This document shows, piece after piece, positions 9,119 through 17,617 of a DNA stretch of 64,000 bases. The translations under genes and the position numbers were made by a program. Positions within the stretch are counted from its first letter, which is position 1; the number at the start of each line of letters is the position of its first letter. Below the pieces are notes generated by a model. That model had not been told where the DNA came from. It did no database searches and was given only the letters and a program-made list of their open reading frames with translations. The DNA is from Pseudomonas sp. (lineage in GTDB: Bacteria; Pseudomonadota; Gammaproteobacteria; Pseudomonadales; Pseudomonadaceae): assembly GCF_030147005.1 (NCBI RefSeq), contig NZ_JASLAW010000251.1, positions 1 through 64,000 of the forward strand, in the 5' to 3' direction.

Positions 9119-9973
9119 TTAGGCGTGCAACGATTCTGCGGCATACAGGGTGTTTTCCAGCAGGCACGCCCGGGTCATCGGGCCTACACCGCCTGGAACC
9201 GGGGTGATCCAGCCTGCACGGGGCAGGGCGGTGTCGTAAACCACGTCGCCAACCAGCTTGCCGTCGTCCTGGCGGTTGATGCCCACGTCGATGACGATGG
9301 CGCCTTCCTTGATCCACTCACCCTTGACCAGGCCCGGCTTGCCGGCGGCGACCACCACCAGGTCAGCGCGGCCAACATGGCCGGCGAGGTCTTTGGTGAA
9401 GCGGTGGGTGACGGTCACGGTGCAGCCGGCCAGCAACAGTTCCATGGCCATCGGGCGGCCAACGATATTCGACGCGCCAACGACAACCGCGTCGAGGCCA
9501 TAGAGATCAACCCCGGTGCTTTCCAGCAGGGTCATGATGCCTTTGGGCGTGCAGGGGCGCAGCAGTGGGATGCGCTGGGCCAGGCGGCCGACGTTATAGG
9601 GGTGGAACCCATCGACGTCTTTGTCCGGGCGGATGCGTTCCAGCAGTTTGGAGGCGTCCAGGTGCTCGGGCAGCGGCAACTGGAGCAGGATGCCGTCCAT
9701 GTTCGGGTCATCATTGAGGCTGTCAATCAGGTCGGTCAGGTCCTGTTGAGTGGTCTGGGAAGGCAAGTCGTAGGCCTTGGAGATAAAGCCGACCTCTTCA
9801 CAGTCTTTACGCTTGTGCGAGACATAAACCTGAGAGGCAGGATCGCTGCCGACCAGGATCACCGCGAGGCCAGGCGTGCGCAGGCCTTGCTGGCGACGCT
9901 CGGTGACGCGTTTGGCGATCTGCTGGCGCAGGCTGGCGGCGATTGATTTGCCGTCGATAAGTTGTGCAGTCAT
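9119..9973 (-). CDS. folD: Methylenetetrahydrofolate dehydrogenase / methenyltetrahydrofolate cyclohydrolase
   Basis: A 284-residue cytoplasmic bifunctional enzyme that interconverts 5,10-methylene-, 5,10-methenyl- and 10-formyl-tetrahydrofolate. The length is that of bacterial FolD. The catalytic lysine region reads SQVYVSHKRKDCEEVG, the folate site GILLQLPLPEHLD and PDKDVDGFHPYNVGRL, and the NADP site VVVGASNIVGRPMAMELLLAG. It ends in PGGVGPMTRACLLENTL, also characteristic. Its order next to a tRNA cluster and tig is the one known in pseudomonads. The start at 9973 has only a weak ribosome site. It is divergent from the tRNA genes. Confidence 0.97.
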   Translation of the reverse strand: MTAQLIDGKSIAASLRQQIAKRVTERRQQGLRTPGLAVILVGSDPASQVYVSHKRKDCEEVGFISKAYDLPSQTTQQDLTDLIDSLNDDPNMDGILLQLPLPEHLDASKLLERIRPDKDVDGFHPYNVGRLAQRIPLLRPCTPKGIMTLLESTGVDLYGLDAVVVGASNIVGRPMAMELLLAGCTVTVTHRFTKDLAGHVGRADLVVVAAGKPGLVKGEWIKEGAIVIDVGINRQDDGKLVGDVVYDTALPRAGWITPVPGGVGPMTRACLLENTLYAAESLHA

Positions 9974-10105
9974 TACGCGTGATTAACCATCGAGAGGGGG
10001 AAGAAAAGTGCGCGCATTCTCGCATGCCGAGGCGCGAGGGCAAAGGCGCTTGGTCTGCAAATTGCCCTAACCCCTTAAATAAAATGAATTTTTTTCAAAA
10101 AAGAT

Positions 10106-10134
10106 TTGACGGGTTTCGGGACCCTCTATACTAT
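10106..10134 (+). promoter_or_regulatory. Candidate sigma-70 promoter of the tRNA cluster
   Basis: TTGACG at 10106-10111 and TACTAT at 10129-10134 are 17 bases apart (TATACT, two bases earlier, is the alternative -10). The region is AT-rich upstream and is followed by a GC-rich discriminator, as in stable-RNA promoters. The first tRNA starts about 110 bases downstream. Confidence 0.55.
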
Positions 10135-10248
10135 TCGTCGCACTTGTCGGGCACAGCCTAGCACTGGTTAGAAGGTCAAGCAGATTGAGTTGTGCTGCAA
10201 GGCTGGAAACACTTAGTTTGTAATCCTCCAAGAGTACAGATTAATCAG

Positions 10249-10325
10249 GCGCCCGTAGCTCAGCTGGATAGAGCATCCGCCTTCTAAGCGGATGGTCGCA
10301 GGTTCGAGTCCTGCCGGGTGCGCCA
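10249..10325 (+). tRNA. tRNA-Arg (anticodon TCT)
   Basis: A 77-base tRNA including the encoded CCA. The acceptor stem pairs GCGCCCG with CGGGTGC, the anticodon loop CTTCTAA gives TCT, and the T loop is GGTTCGAGTCC. First of four tRNA genes between folD and tig. Confidence 0.97.
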
Positions 10326-10356
10326 TTAGGCAGCTTTGGCACAAGTAGCGCTAGAT

Positions 10357-10433
10357 GGTGGGCGTAGCTCAGTTGGTAGAGCACGGGATTGTGACTCCCG
10401 TTGTCGAGGGTTCGATCCCCTTCGTCCACCCCA
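10357..10433 (+). tRNA. tRNA-His (anticodon GTG), copy 1
   Basis: A 77-base tRNA counting the extra 5' G (position -1) that is typical of tRNA-His and the encoded CCA. The anticodon loop reads TTGTGAC. The mature sequence is identical to the copy at 10650-10726. Confidence 0.97.
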
Positions 10434-10440
10434 TATTTTA

Positions 10441-10471
10441 AAAGGCGCCAGATTAATCGTCTGGCGCCTTT
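10441..10471 (+). terminator. Hairpin after first tRNA-His
   Basis: AAAGGCGCCAGA and TCTGGCGCCTTT form a 12-bp stem with a 7-base loop. The T run is short (TTTG), so it may be a leaky terminator or a processing signal between co-transcribed tRNAs. A near copy follows the second tRNA-His. Confidence 0.6.
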
Positions 10472-10489
10472 GCTTTAAGAGCTTCAAGC

Positions 10490-10574
10490 GCGGATGTGGT
10501 GGAATTGGTAGACACACTGGATTTAGGTTCCAGCGCCGCGAGGCGTAAGAGTTCGAGTCTCTTCATCCGCACCA
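10490..10574 (+). tRNA. tRNA-Leu (anticodon TAG)
   Basis: An 85-base class II tRNA with a long variable arm (CAGCGCCGCGAGGCGT). The acceptor pairs GCGGATG with CATCCGC followed by A and CCA. The anticodon loop reads TTTAGGT, giving TAG. Confidence 0.97.
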
Positions 10575-10649
10575 AATAAACGTTGCTCGGCCGTCAGGCA
10601 GGGCAAGGTTCAACAAAGAAGTAGTTTGGTTTCTTTGTTAACGCAATAT

Positions 10650-10726
10650 GGTGGGCGTAGCTCAGTTGGTAGAGCACGGGATTGTGACTCCCGTTGTCGA
10701 GGGTTCGATCCCCTTCGTCCACCCCA
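10650..10726 (+). tRNA. tRNA-His (anticodon GTG), copy 2
   Basis: Same mature sequence as the gene at 10357-10433, again with encoded CCA. The downstream hairpin is also duplicated, so the unit of duplication was the tRNA gene plus about 40 bases of trailer. Confidence 0.97.
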
Positions 10727-10734
10727 TATTCGAA

Positions 10735-10767
10735 AGGCGCCAGATTTAACAGTCTGGCGCCTTTTTT
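10735..10767 (+). terminator. Intrinsic terminator of the tRNA cluster
   Basis: AGGCGCCAGA / TCTGGCGCCT forms a 10-bp stem followed by TTTTTT. This is the functional-looking version of the hairpin found after the first tRNA-His. Confidence 0.88.
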
Positions 10768-11034
10768 GGTTTTGGCGGTTTGGTATTTCGGTGGCCGCAG
10801 TTATTGGGCTGCATCGGCAGCGCGTTTCGTCGTATTTGTATGTCTCGATGATGCCGCGTTGCCTGCTCGCTCCGTTCGCGGGGCGGGGCGTCAGGGAGAT
10901 GAATGGCTCCTTCTATATATAGAAGGGCGGCGCAGAGCCCTGGCGCAATGGGCTGTATTTGTCACCGGGGCGAGGTACTTCAGTGCCTTCGTACCGATAA
11001 ATTGCCGGCTGTTTTCGGGTGTATTTCCAGTAGG

Positions 11035-11063
11035 GTGACTTCTTGAGTTTGACCCACTAGAAT
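11035..11063 (+). promoter_or_regulatory. Weak candidate promoter for tig
   Basis: GTGACT at 11035-11040 and TAGAAT at 11058-11063 are 17 bases apart, about 60 bases before the tig start. The rest of the 10768-11122 gap holds no convincing reading frame; it contains an 18-base perfect palindrome CCTTCTATATATAGAAGG at 10909-10926. Confidence 0.35.
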
Positions 11064-11122
11064 GCATGCCCTTGATTGGGGTCGGAAATGGCCGGCTAAC
11101 GTCTGTGCAACGAGGAATATCC

Positions 11123-12433
11123 ATGCAAGTTTCTGTTGAAAATACTACTGCTCTCGAGCGCCGCCTGAGCATCACCGTGCCGGCAGAGCGTATCGAGACT
11201 GCGGTCAACAAGCGTCTGCAGCAGACTGCCCAAAAGGCCAAGATCGCTGGGTTCCGTCCAGGCAAAGTGCCGATGAGCGAAATCAAGCGTCGTTTTGGTG
11301 CCGATGCGCGCCAGGAAGCTGTAGGTGACGTGATCCAGGCTTCCTTCTACGAAGCCGTTGTCGAGCAGAAGCTGAACCCGGCTGGCTCGCCTTCGATCGA
11401 GCCCAAGTCCCTGGAAGCTGGCAAGGACCTGGAATACGTTGCTACATTCGAAGTGTTCCCTGAGTTTGAAGTGGCCGGTTTTGAAGGCATCGAAATCGAG
11501 CGCCTGAGCGCCGACGTCGCTGATTCGGACCTGGACAACATGCTGGAAATCCTGCGCAAGCAGAACACTCGTTTCGAAGTGGTCGAGCGCGCTGCCCAGA
11601 ACGAAGACCAACTGAACATCGATTTCGTAGGCAAGGTTGACGGCGAAGTATTCGCTGGCGGTTCCGCCAAGGGCACCCAGCTGGTGCTGGGCTCCAACCG
11701 CATGATCCCAGGCTTCGAAGACGGTCTGGTTGGCGCCAAAGCCGGCGAAGAGCGCGTTCTGAACCTGGAATTCCCTGCTGACTACCAGAACCTGGACCTG
11801 GCCGGCAAAGCCGCCGAGTTCACCGTGACCGTCAACAGTGTTTCCGAGCCTAAGCTGCCAGAACTGAACGAAGAGTTCTTCGCTCAATTCGGCATAAAGG
11901 AAACCGGTATCGAAGGCTTCCGCACCGAAGTTCGCAAGAACATGGAGCGTGAGCTGCGTCAGGCCATCAAGTCCAAGGTCAAAAATCAGGTTATGGACGG
12001 TCTGCTGGCCGCCAACCCGATCGAAGTGCCCAAGGCTCTGCTGTCCAACGAAGTGGATCGCCTGCGCGTTCAAGCTGTTCAGCAGTTTGGTGGCAACATC
12101 AAGCCTGACCAACTGCCGGCCGAGCTGTTCGAAGAGCAAGCCAAGCGCCGTGTTGTGCTGGGCCTGATCGTGGCTGAAGTGGTCAAGCAGTTCGACCTCA
12201 AGCCAGACGAAGACCGTGTTCGCGAAATGATTCAGGAAATGGCATCGGCCTACCAGGAACCTGAGCAGGTCGTGGCTTGGTACTACAAGAACGACCAGCA
12301 ACTGAACGAAGTACGTTCGGTTGTGCTGGAAGAACAAGTTGTGGATACTGTTCTGCAGAAGGCTAAGGTGACCGATAAAGCGGTCTCTTACGAAGAAGCA
12401 GTCAAGCCGGCGGAAGCAGCACAAGCCGACTGA
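11123..12433 (+). CDS. tig: Trigger factor (ribosome-associated prolyl isomerase chaperone)
   Basis: A 436-residue chaperone that binds nascent chains at the ribosome exit. The N-terminal ribosome-binding domain contains the signature GFRPGKVPMSEIKRRFG (near residue 45-60), followed by an FKBP-type isomerase domain (FVGKVDGEVFAGGSAKG, MIPGFEDGLVGAKAGE) at about 150-240 and a helical C-terminal domain that ends with an acidic/alanine-rich tail. The ATG at 11123 has GAGG 8 bases upstream; a further upstream ATG at 11066 lacks one. It heads the tig-clpP-clpX-lon block, a conserved arrangement. Confidence 0.97.
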   Translation: MQVSVENTTALERRLSITVPAERIETAVNKRLQQTAQKAKIAGFRPGKVPMSEIKRRFGADARQEAVGDVIQASFYEAVVEQKLNPAGSPSIEPKSLEAGKDLEYVATFEVFPEFEVAGFEGIEIERLSADVADSDLDNMLEILRKQNTRFEVVERAAQNEDQLNIDFVGKVDGEVFAGGSAKGTQLVLGSNRMIPGFEDGLVGAKAGEERVLNLEFPADYQNLDLAGKAAEFTVTVNSVSEPKLPELNEEFFAQFGIKETGIEGFRTEVRKNMERELRQAIKSKVKNQVMDGLLAANPIEVPKALLSNEVDRLRVQAVQQFGGNIKPDQLPAELFEEQAKRRVVLGLIVAEVVKQFDLKPDEDRVREMIQEMASAYQEPEQVVAWYYKNDQQLNEVRSVVLEEQVVDTVLQKAKVTDKAVSYEEAVKPAEAAQAD

Positions 12434-12459
12434 TTGTCCAACTCGTTGGAAATTCAACC

Positions 12460-12491
12460 ATAAGCCAGCCTCGCGCTGGCTTATGCGTTTT
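12460..12491 (+). terminator. Hairpin after tig
   Basis: ATAAGCCAGC / GCTGGCTTAT forms a 10-bp stem with a 5-base loop, followed by GCGTTTT. It probably reduces read-through from tig into clpP. Confidence 0.75.
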
Positions 12492-12524
12492 CAAGACATG
12501 ACTATTTGGGAGTAACTGCAGAGC

Positions 12525-13160
12525 ATGTTCCGTAATTCCTATATTCAGCAGAACTCTGATATCCAGGCCGCAGGCGGCCTGGTCCCGATGGTTGTCGAGC
12601 AGTCCGCTCGTGGTGAACGCGCCTACGACATCTACTCGCGCCTGCTCAAAGAGCGAGTGATCTTTCTGGTTGGCCCGGTAGAGGACTACATGGCCAACCT
12701 GATCTGTGCGCAGCTGCTGTTCCTTGAAGCGGAAAACCCGGACAAGGACATCCATCTCTACATCAACTCGCCGGGCGGTTCGGTAACAGCGGGCATGTCG
12801 ATCTACGACACCATGCAGTTCATCAAGCCAAACGTGTCGACTACCTGCATTGGCCAGGCCTGCAGCATGGGTGCATTCCTGCTGACCGCCGGTGCCGAGG
12901 GCAAGCGTTACTGCCTGCCGAACTCACGTGTGATGATTCACCAGCCACTGGGTGGTTTCCAGGGTCAGGCATCGGACATCGAAATCCATGCCAAGGAAAT
13001 CCTCTTCATTCGTGAGCGTCTTAACACGCTGATGGCCAAGCACAGCGGGCACACACTTGAAGAAATCGAGCGTGATACCAACCGTGACAACTTCATGAGC
13101 GCTGAAGCCGCCCGTGAATACGGGTTGATCGACGCAGTGATCGAAAAGCGCCCCGCTTAA
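12525..13160 (+). CDS. clpP: ATP-dependent Clp protease proteolytic subunit
   Basis: A 211-residue serine protease subunit that forms the double-heptamer chamber used by ClpX and ClpA. The catalytic triad is visible: Ser114 in GQACSMGAFLL, His139 in RVMIHQPLGG and Asp188 in RDTNRDNFMS. The N-terminus MFRNSYIQQNSD suggests a short propeptide. It is followed 112 bases later by clpX and preceded by tig. A GGGAGT-type ribosome site lies upstream of the ATG. Confidence 0.98.
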   Translation: MFRNSYIQQNSDIQAAGGLVPMVVEQSARGERAYDIYSRLLKERVIFLVGPVEDYMANLICAQLLFLEAENPDKDIHLYINSPGGSVTAGMSIYDTMQFIKPNVSTTCIGQACSMGAFLLTAGAEGKRYCLPNSRVMIHQPLGGFQGQASDIEIHAKEILFIRERLNTLMAKHSGHTLEEIERDTNRDNFMSAEAAREYGLIDAVIEKRPA

Positions 13161-13183
13161 TATAAGCCGCTCAAAATAGGGTT

Positions 13184-13224
13184 GGTCGGCATGTCCGACC
13201 ACTGGCGGGCTTGAAAAAGCCCGC
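13184..13224 (+). other. Two tandem hairpins between clpP and clpX
   Basis: GGTCGG-CAT-GTCCGACC-type pairing at 13184-13200 and GCGGGCTT-GAAA-AAGCCCGC at 13205-13224 form two stems. Neither has a T run, so they may act as RNA stability or attenuating structures instead of full terminators. Confidence 0.5.
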
Positions 13225-13272
13225 ATAAGCCTTCATCTTGTGTTGCAAGCCTATCGGATTTGGATCGAACGA

Positions 13273-14556
13273 ATGACTGACACCCGCAACGGCGAGGACA
13301 ACGGCAAGCTGCTCTATTGCTCCTTCTGTGGCAAAAGCCAGCATGAAGTACGCAAATTAATTGCCGGTCCCTCGGTGTTTATCTGCGACGAATGCGTCGA
13401 CCTGTGCAATGACATCATCCGCGAGGAGGTGCAGGAAGCCCAGGCCGAGAGCAGTGCGCACAAACTCCCATCGCCCAAAGAAATCAGCGGCATCCTTGAC
13501 CAGTATGTGATTGGTCAGGAGCGTGCAAAGAAGGTTCTGGCCGTAGCGGTGTACAACCACTACAAGCGCTTGAACCAGCGTGACAAGAAAGGCGACGAGG
13601 TCGAACTCGGCAAGAGTAATATCCTGCTGATCGGCCCTACAGGCTCGGGTAAAACCTTGCTTGCGGAAACCCTTGCTCGCCTGCTGAACGTTCCGTTCAC
13701 TATCGCCGACGCCACCACCCTCACCGAGGCTGGCTACGTGGGCGAAGATGTCGAGAACATCATTCAGAAACTGCTGCAGAAGTGCGACTACGATGTAGAA
13801 AAGGCCCAGATGGGTATTGTCTACATCGACGAAATCGACAAGATTTCGCGCAAGTCGGACAACCCGTCGATCACTCGGGATGTTTCCGGTGAAGGCGTAC
13901 AGCAGGCACTGTTGAAGCTGATCGAAGGCACGGTCGCTTCGGTACCGCCGCAAGGTGGCCGTAAGCACCCGCAGCAGGAATTCCTGCAGGTCGATACGCG
14001 CAACATCCTGTTCATCTGCGGCGGTGCGTTCTCCGGGCTGGAAAAGGTTATTCAGCAGCGTTCCACCCGCGGTGGCATCGGTTTTGGCGCGGAAGTGCGT
14101 AGCAAGGAAGAAGGCAAGAAGGTAGGCGAGTCCCTGCGTGAAGTCGAACCTGACGATCTGGTCAAGTTCGGTCTGATCCCGGAATTCGTCGGTCGTCTGC
14201 CGGTCCTGGCCACGCTGGACGAGCTGGATGAGGCGGCTTTGATTCAGATCCTCACCGAGCCGAAAAACGCCCTGACCAAGCAATACGCCAAGCTGTTCGA
14301 AATGGAAGGTGTAGACCTCGAGTTCCGTACCGACGCGCTCAAATCAGTGGCCAAGCGGGCACTGGAGCGCAAGACCGGTGCACGTGGTCTGCGCTCGATC
14401 CTCGAAGGCGTGTTGCTCGACACCATGTACGAAATCCCCTCGCAGTCCGAGGTGAGCAAAGTGGTGATCGACGAAAGCGTTATCGAAGGCAAGTCCAAGC
14501 CACTGTATATCTATGAAAACAGTGAGCCGACTGCCAAGGCTGCACCTGACGCATAA
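13273..14556 (+). CDS. clpX: ATP-dependent Clp protease ATP-binding subunit ClpX
   Basis: A 427-residue AAA+ unfoldase that feeds substrates into ClpP. The N-terminal zinc-binding domain has four cysteines (Cys16, Cys19, Cys38, Cys41), Walker A is GPTGSGKT at residues 121-128, Walker B is IVYIDEIDK, and the ClpP-binding loop lies in the region around IGFGAEV. The length fits ClpX. An upstream start at 13240 would add 11 residues; the ATG at 13273 gives the standard N-terminus MTDTRNGEDN. A terminator follows at 14582. Confidence 0.98.
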   Translation: MTDTRNGEDNGKLLYCSFCGKSQHEVRKLIAGPSVFICDECVDLCNDIIREEVQEAQAESSAHKLPSPKEISGILDQYVIGQERAKKVLAVAVYNHYKRLNQRDKKGDEVELGKSNILLIGPTGSGKTLLAETLARLLNVPFTIADATTLTEAGYVGEDVENIIQKLLQKCDYDVEKAQMGIVYIDEIDKISRKSDNPSITRDVSGEGVQQALLKLIEGTVASVPPQGGRKHPQQEFLQVDTRNILFICGGAFSGLEKVIQQRSTRGGIGFGAEVRSKEEGKKVGESLREVEPDDLVKFGLIPEFVGRLPVLATLDELDEAALIQILTEPKNALTKQYAKLFEMEGVDLEFRTDALKSVAKRALERKTGARGLRSILEGVLLDTMYEIPSQSEVSKVVIDESVIEGKSKPLYIYENSEPTAKAAPDA

Positions 14557-14581
14557 GTGTCTGTGACGTAGCGGTACAAGC

Positions 14582-14612
14582 AAGGGGCCTTTCGGGGCCC
14601 CTTCTTTTTTTG
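14582..14612 (+). terminator. Intrinsic terminator after clpX
   Basis: AAGGGGCC and GGCCCCTT pair around a short loop and are followed by CTTTTTTT. It separates clpPX from lon. Confidence 0.9.
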
Positions 14613-14676
14613 GGGTGTTTTTGCGCCACGGCTGATTAAATCGCATTTATTCATGCGTTTAAGTGCTGGCATTGAG

Positions 14677-14704
14677 CTTGTTTTTTTTGCATGCAACCCC
14701 CATC
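14677..14704 (+). promoter_or_regulatory. Candidate heat-shock (sigma-32) promoter of lon
   Basis: CTTGTTT at 14677-14683 and CCCCATCT at 14697-14704 are separated by 13 bases, which fits the sigma-32 pattern CTTGAAA-N11-16-CCCCATNT. It ends about 40 bases before the lon start. Lon is a heat-shock gene in enterobacteria; control here is inferred from the match only. Confidence 0.55.
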
Positions 14705-14746
14705 TTGGTTTCAAGCTTATTTTTCAACTGTCATAGAGGCGAAATC

Positions 14747-17143
14747 ATGAAGACAACCATCGAATTGCCTCTCCTGCCGTTGCGTGATGTCGTCGTCTAT
14801 CCGCACATGGTTATCCCGCTGTTCGTGGGGCGCGAGAAGTCTATCGAAGCCCTCGAGGCCGCGATGACGGGCGACAAGCAGATCCTGCTGTTGGCCCAAA
14901 AGAATCCTGCTGATGATGATCCGGGCGAAGACGCCCTGTATCGCGTCGGCACCGTTGCGACTGTTCTGCAATTGCTCAAGCTGCCCGACGGTACCGTCAA
15001 GGTGCTGGTGGAAGGCGAGCAGCGTGGCGCGGTAGAGCGTTTCATGGAGGTGGACGGCCACCTGCGTGCCGAAGTAACGCTGATCGACGAAGTCGAAGCC
15101 CCTGAGCGCGAATCCGAAGTGTTCGTGCGCAGCCTGCTGTCGCAGTTCGAGCAGTATGTGCAGCTGGGTAAGAAAGTCCCGGCTGAAGTCCTGTCGTCCC
15201 TTAACAGCATCGATGAGCCGAGCCGCCTGGTCGACACCATGGCTGCGCACATGGCGCTGAAAATCGATCAGAAGCAGGACATCCTCGAAATCATCGATCT
15301 GTCGGCCCGTGTCGAGCACGTGCTGGCACTGTTGGATGGCGAAATCGACCTGCTGCAGGTTGAGAAACGTATTCGTGGCCGCGTGAAGAAACAGATGGAG
15401 CGCAGTCAGCGCGAGTACTACTTGAATGAGCAGATGAAGGCCATTCAGAAAGAACTCGGCGACGGCGAAGAAGGCCACAACGAGATCGAAGAGCTGAAAA
15501 AGCGCATCGATGCCGCCGGCCTGCCGAAAGACGCGTTGACCAAGGCGACGGCCGAGCTGAACAAGCTCAAGCAGATGTCACCGATGTCGGCCGAAGCCAC
15601 CGTGGTTCGCTCCTACATTGATTGGCTGGTGCAGGTGCCGTGGAAAGCTCAGACCAAGGTACGCCTGGACTTGACACGCGCTGAAGAAATCCTCGATGCC
15701 GACCATTACGGCCTTGAAGAGGTCAAGGAACGTATCCTTGAATACCTCGCCGTGCAAAAGCGCGTGAAGAAAATTCGCGGCCCAGTGCTATGCCTGGTCG
15801 GTCCTCCCGGGGTGGGTAAAACCTCTCTGGCGGAGTCGATCGCCAGTGCGACCAATCGCAAGTTCGTGCGCATGGCCCTCGGCGGCGTGCGTGACGAAGC
15901 TGAAATCCGTGGCCATCGCCGGACTTACATCGGTTCGATGCCGGGAAGATTGATTCAAAAAATGACAAAAGTGGGCGTGCGCAACCCGCTGTTCCTGCTC
16001 GATGAAATCGACAAAATGGGCAGCGACATGCGTGGCGACCCGGCGTCGGCGTTGCTCGAGGTGCTCGATCCCGAGCAGAACCACAATTTCAACGATCATT
16101 ACCTGGAAGTCGATTACGACTTGTCCGACGTAATGTTCCTGTGCACTTCCAACTCCATGAACATTCCGCCAGCGTTGCTGGACCGGATGGAGGTGATTCG
16201 TCTGCCGGGTTACACCGAAGACGAGAAGATCAACATCGCCGTCAAATACCTCGCGCCCAAGCAGATTTCGGCCAACGGCCTGAAGAAAGGCGAAATCGAG
16301 TTTGACGTCGAAGCGATTCGAGACATCGTGCGTTACTACACCCGCGAGGCCGGCGTACGGGGCCTTGAGCGTCAGATCGCAAAGATCTGCCGCAAGGCGG
16401 TCAAGGAACATGCGCTGGAAAAACGCTTCTCGGTGAAGGTGACGGCCGACGCGCTGGAACATTTCCTCGGTGTGCGCAAGTTCCGCTACGGCCTGGCCGA
16501 GCAGCAGGATCAGGTAGGGCAGGTGACTGGCCTGGCGTGGACCCAGGTGGGCGGCGAGTTGCTGACCATTGAAGCGGCGGTGATCCCGGGCAAGGGCCAG
16601 TTGATCAAGACCGGCTCCCTCGGCGATGTGATGGTCGAATCCATCACTGCCGCGCAGACCGTGGTGCGCAGTCGTGCCAGGAGCCTGGGTATCCCCCTGG
16701 ACTTCCACGAGAAGCACGACACCCATATCCATATGCCGGAAGGGGCGACCCCGAAGGACGGCCCCAGCGCGGGTGTAGGCATGTGCACGGCCCTGGTGTC
16801 GGCATTGACCGGCATTCCGGTGCGTGCCGATGTAGCGATGACCGGGGAAATTACCCTGCGCGGCCAGGTATTGGCTATCGGTGGTCTGAAAGAGAAATTA
16901 CTCGCCGCACACCGTGGTGGAATCAAGACCGTGATCATTCCTGAAGAGAATGTTCGTGATTTGAAGGAAATTCCTGACAACATCAAACAGGATCTTCAGA
17001 TCAAACCGGTTAAATGGATTGACGAAGTCCTGCAAATTGCGCTGCAATACGCGCCGGAGCCCTTGCCGGATGTGGCTCCGGAGATTGTCGCGAAGGACGA
17101 AAAACGCGAGTCGGATTCCAAGGAAAGAATTAGCACGCATTAA
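14747..17143 (+). CDS. lon: Endopeptidase La (ATP-dependent Lon protease)
   Basis: A 798-residue cytoplasmic AAA+ protease that degrades misfolded and regulatory proteins. The N-terminal LAN domain starts IELPLLPLRDVVVYPHM, a coiled coil follows (REYYLNEQMKAIQKELG), Walker A is GPPGVGKTSLAES, and the proteolytic serine is in the motif PKDGPSAGVG with the catalytic lysine further on near GGLKEKLLAAHRGG. Length matches pseudomonad Lon. The ATG at 14747 has AGAGGCG upstream and a candidate sigma-32 promoter. hupB follows 148 bases later. Confidence 0.98.
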   Translation: MKTTIELPLLPLRDVVVYPHMVIPLFVGREKSIEALEAAMTGDKQILLLAQKNPADDDPGEDALYRVGTVATVLQLLKLPDGTVKVLVEGEQRGAVERFMEVDGHLRAEVTLIDEVEAPERESEVFVRSLLSQFEQYVQLGKKVPAEVLSSLNSIDEPSRLVDTMAAHMALKIDQKQDILEIIDLSARVEHVLALLDGEIDLLQVEKRIRGRVKKQMERSQREYYLNEQMKAIQKELGDGEEGHNEIEELKKRIDAAGLPKDALTKATAELNKLKQMSPMSAEATVVRSYIDWLVQVPWKAQTKVRLDLTRAEEILDADHYGLEEVKERILEYLAVQKRVKKIRGPVLCLVGPPGVGKTSLAESIASATNRKFVRMALGGVRDEAEIRGHRRTYIGSMPGRLIQKMTKVGVRNPLFLLDEIDKMGSDMRGDPASALLEVLDPEQNHNFNDHYLEVDYDLSDVMFLCTSNSMNIPPALLDRMEVIRLPGYTEDEKINIAVKYLAPKQISANGLKKGEIEFDVEAIRDIVRYYTREAGVRGLERQIAKICRKAVKEHALEKRFSVKVTADALEHFLGVRKFRYGLAEQQDQVGQVTGLAWTQVGGELLTIEAAVIPGKGQLIKTGSLGDVMVESITAAQTVVRSRARSLGIPLDFHEKHDTHIHMPEGATPKDGPSAGVGMCTALVSALTGIPVRADVAMTGEITLRGQVLAIGGLKEKLLAAHRGGIKTVIIPEENVRDLKEIPDNIKQDLQIKPVKWIDEVLQIALQYAPEPLPDVAPEIVAKDEKRESDSKERISTH

Positions 17144-17291
17144 TGTGCTGGAGCCTGGGGGGCTTTCTTGACAGCTTTTTAGAGCCCTTGTTATAAAGCG
17201 GCTCTTAAGTGTCTGTAGGCCATCCAGCACTGATTTTTGCTTTCACCAAAAAACTTAGAATCATACTCATAGATATATAAGGGGACTTAGA

Positions 17292-17564
17292 GTGAACAAG
17301 TCGGAACTGATTGATGCTATCGCTGCATCCGCTGATATCCCGAAAGCTGCTGCCGGCCGTGCGCTGGACGCAGTAATCGAATCCGTCACTGGCGCTCTGA
17401 AGGCCGGCGACTCCGTGGTACTGGTAGGCTTCGGTACTTTCTCTGTGACTGACCGCCCAGCTCGCACTGGCCGTAACCCACAGACCGGCAAAGCACTGCA
17501 AATCGCTGCTGCCAAGAAACCAGGTTTCAAAGCCGGTAAAGCCCTGAAAGAAGCCGTTAACTAA
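17292..17564 (+). CDS. hupB: DNA-binding protein HU-beta
   Basis: A 90-residue histone-like protein that bends and compacts DNA. It reads MNKSELIDAIAASADIP, with the signature VGFGTFSVTDRPARTGRNPQTG and the flexible DNA-contacting arm. It starts with GTG at 17292, behind AAGGGGACTTA. The location right after lon is conserved in pseudomonads. Confidence 0.97.
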   Translation: MNKSELIDAIAASADIPKAAAGRALDAVIESVTGALKAGDSVVLVGFGTFSVTDRPARTGRNPQTGKALQIAAAKKPGFKAGKALKEAVN

Positions 17565-17617
17565 GCTTCGATCGAGCCTTTGCTTACCCGGGTCGGACGC
17601 AGGTCTGGCCTGGCAGC

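Noticed and set aside
10336..10548. Short protein frames crossing the tRNA cluster
   Set aside because: They translate tRNA genes and cannot be real proteins.
10909..10926. Perfect 18-base palindrome CCTTCTATATATAGAAGG
   Set aside because: It could be an operator or attachment site, but no repeat elsewhere in the window and no linked element support either idea.
11096..12457. A 453-codon minus-strand frame opposite tig
   Set aside because: Composition is biased and the tig frame is unambiguous.
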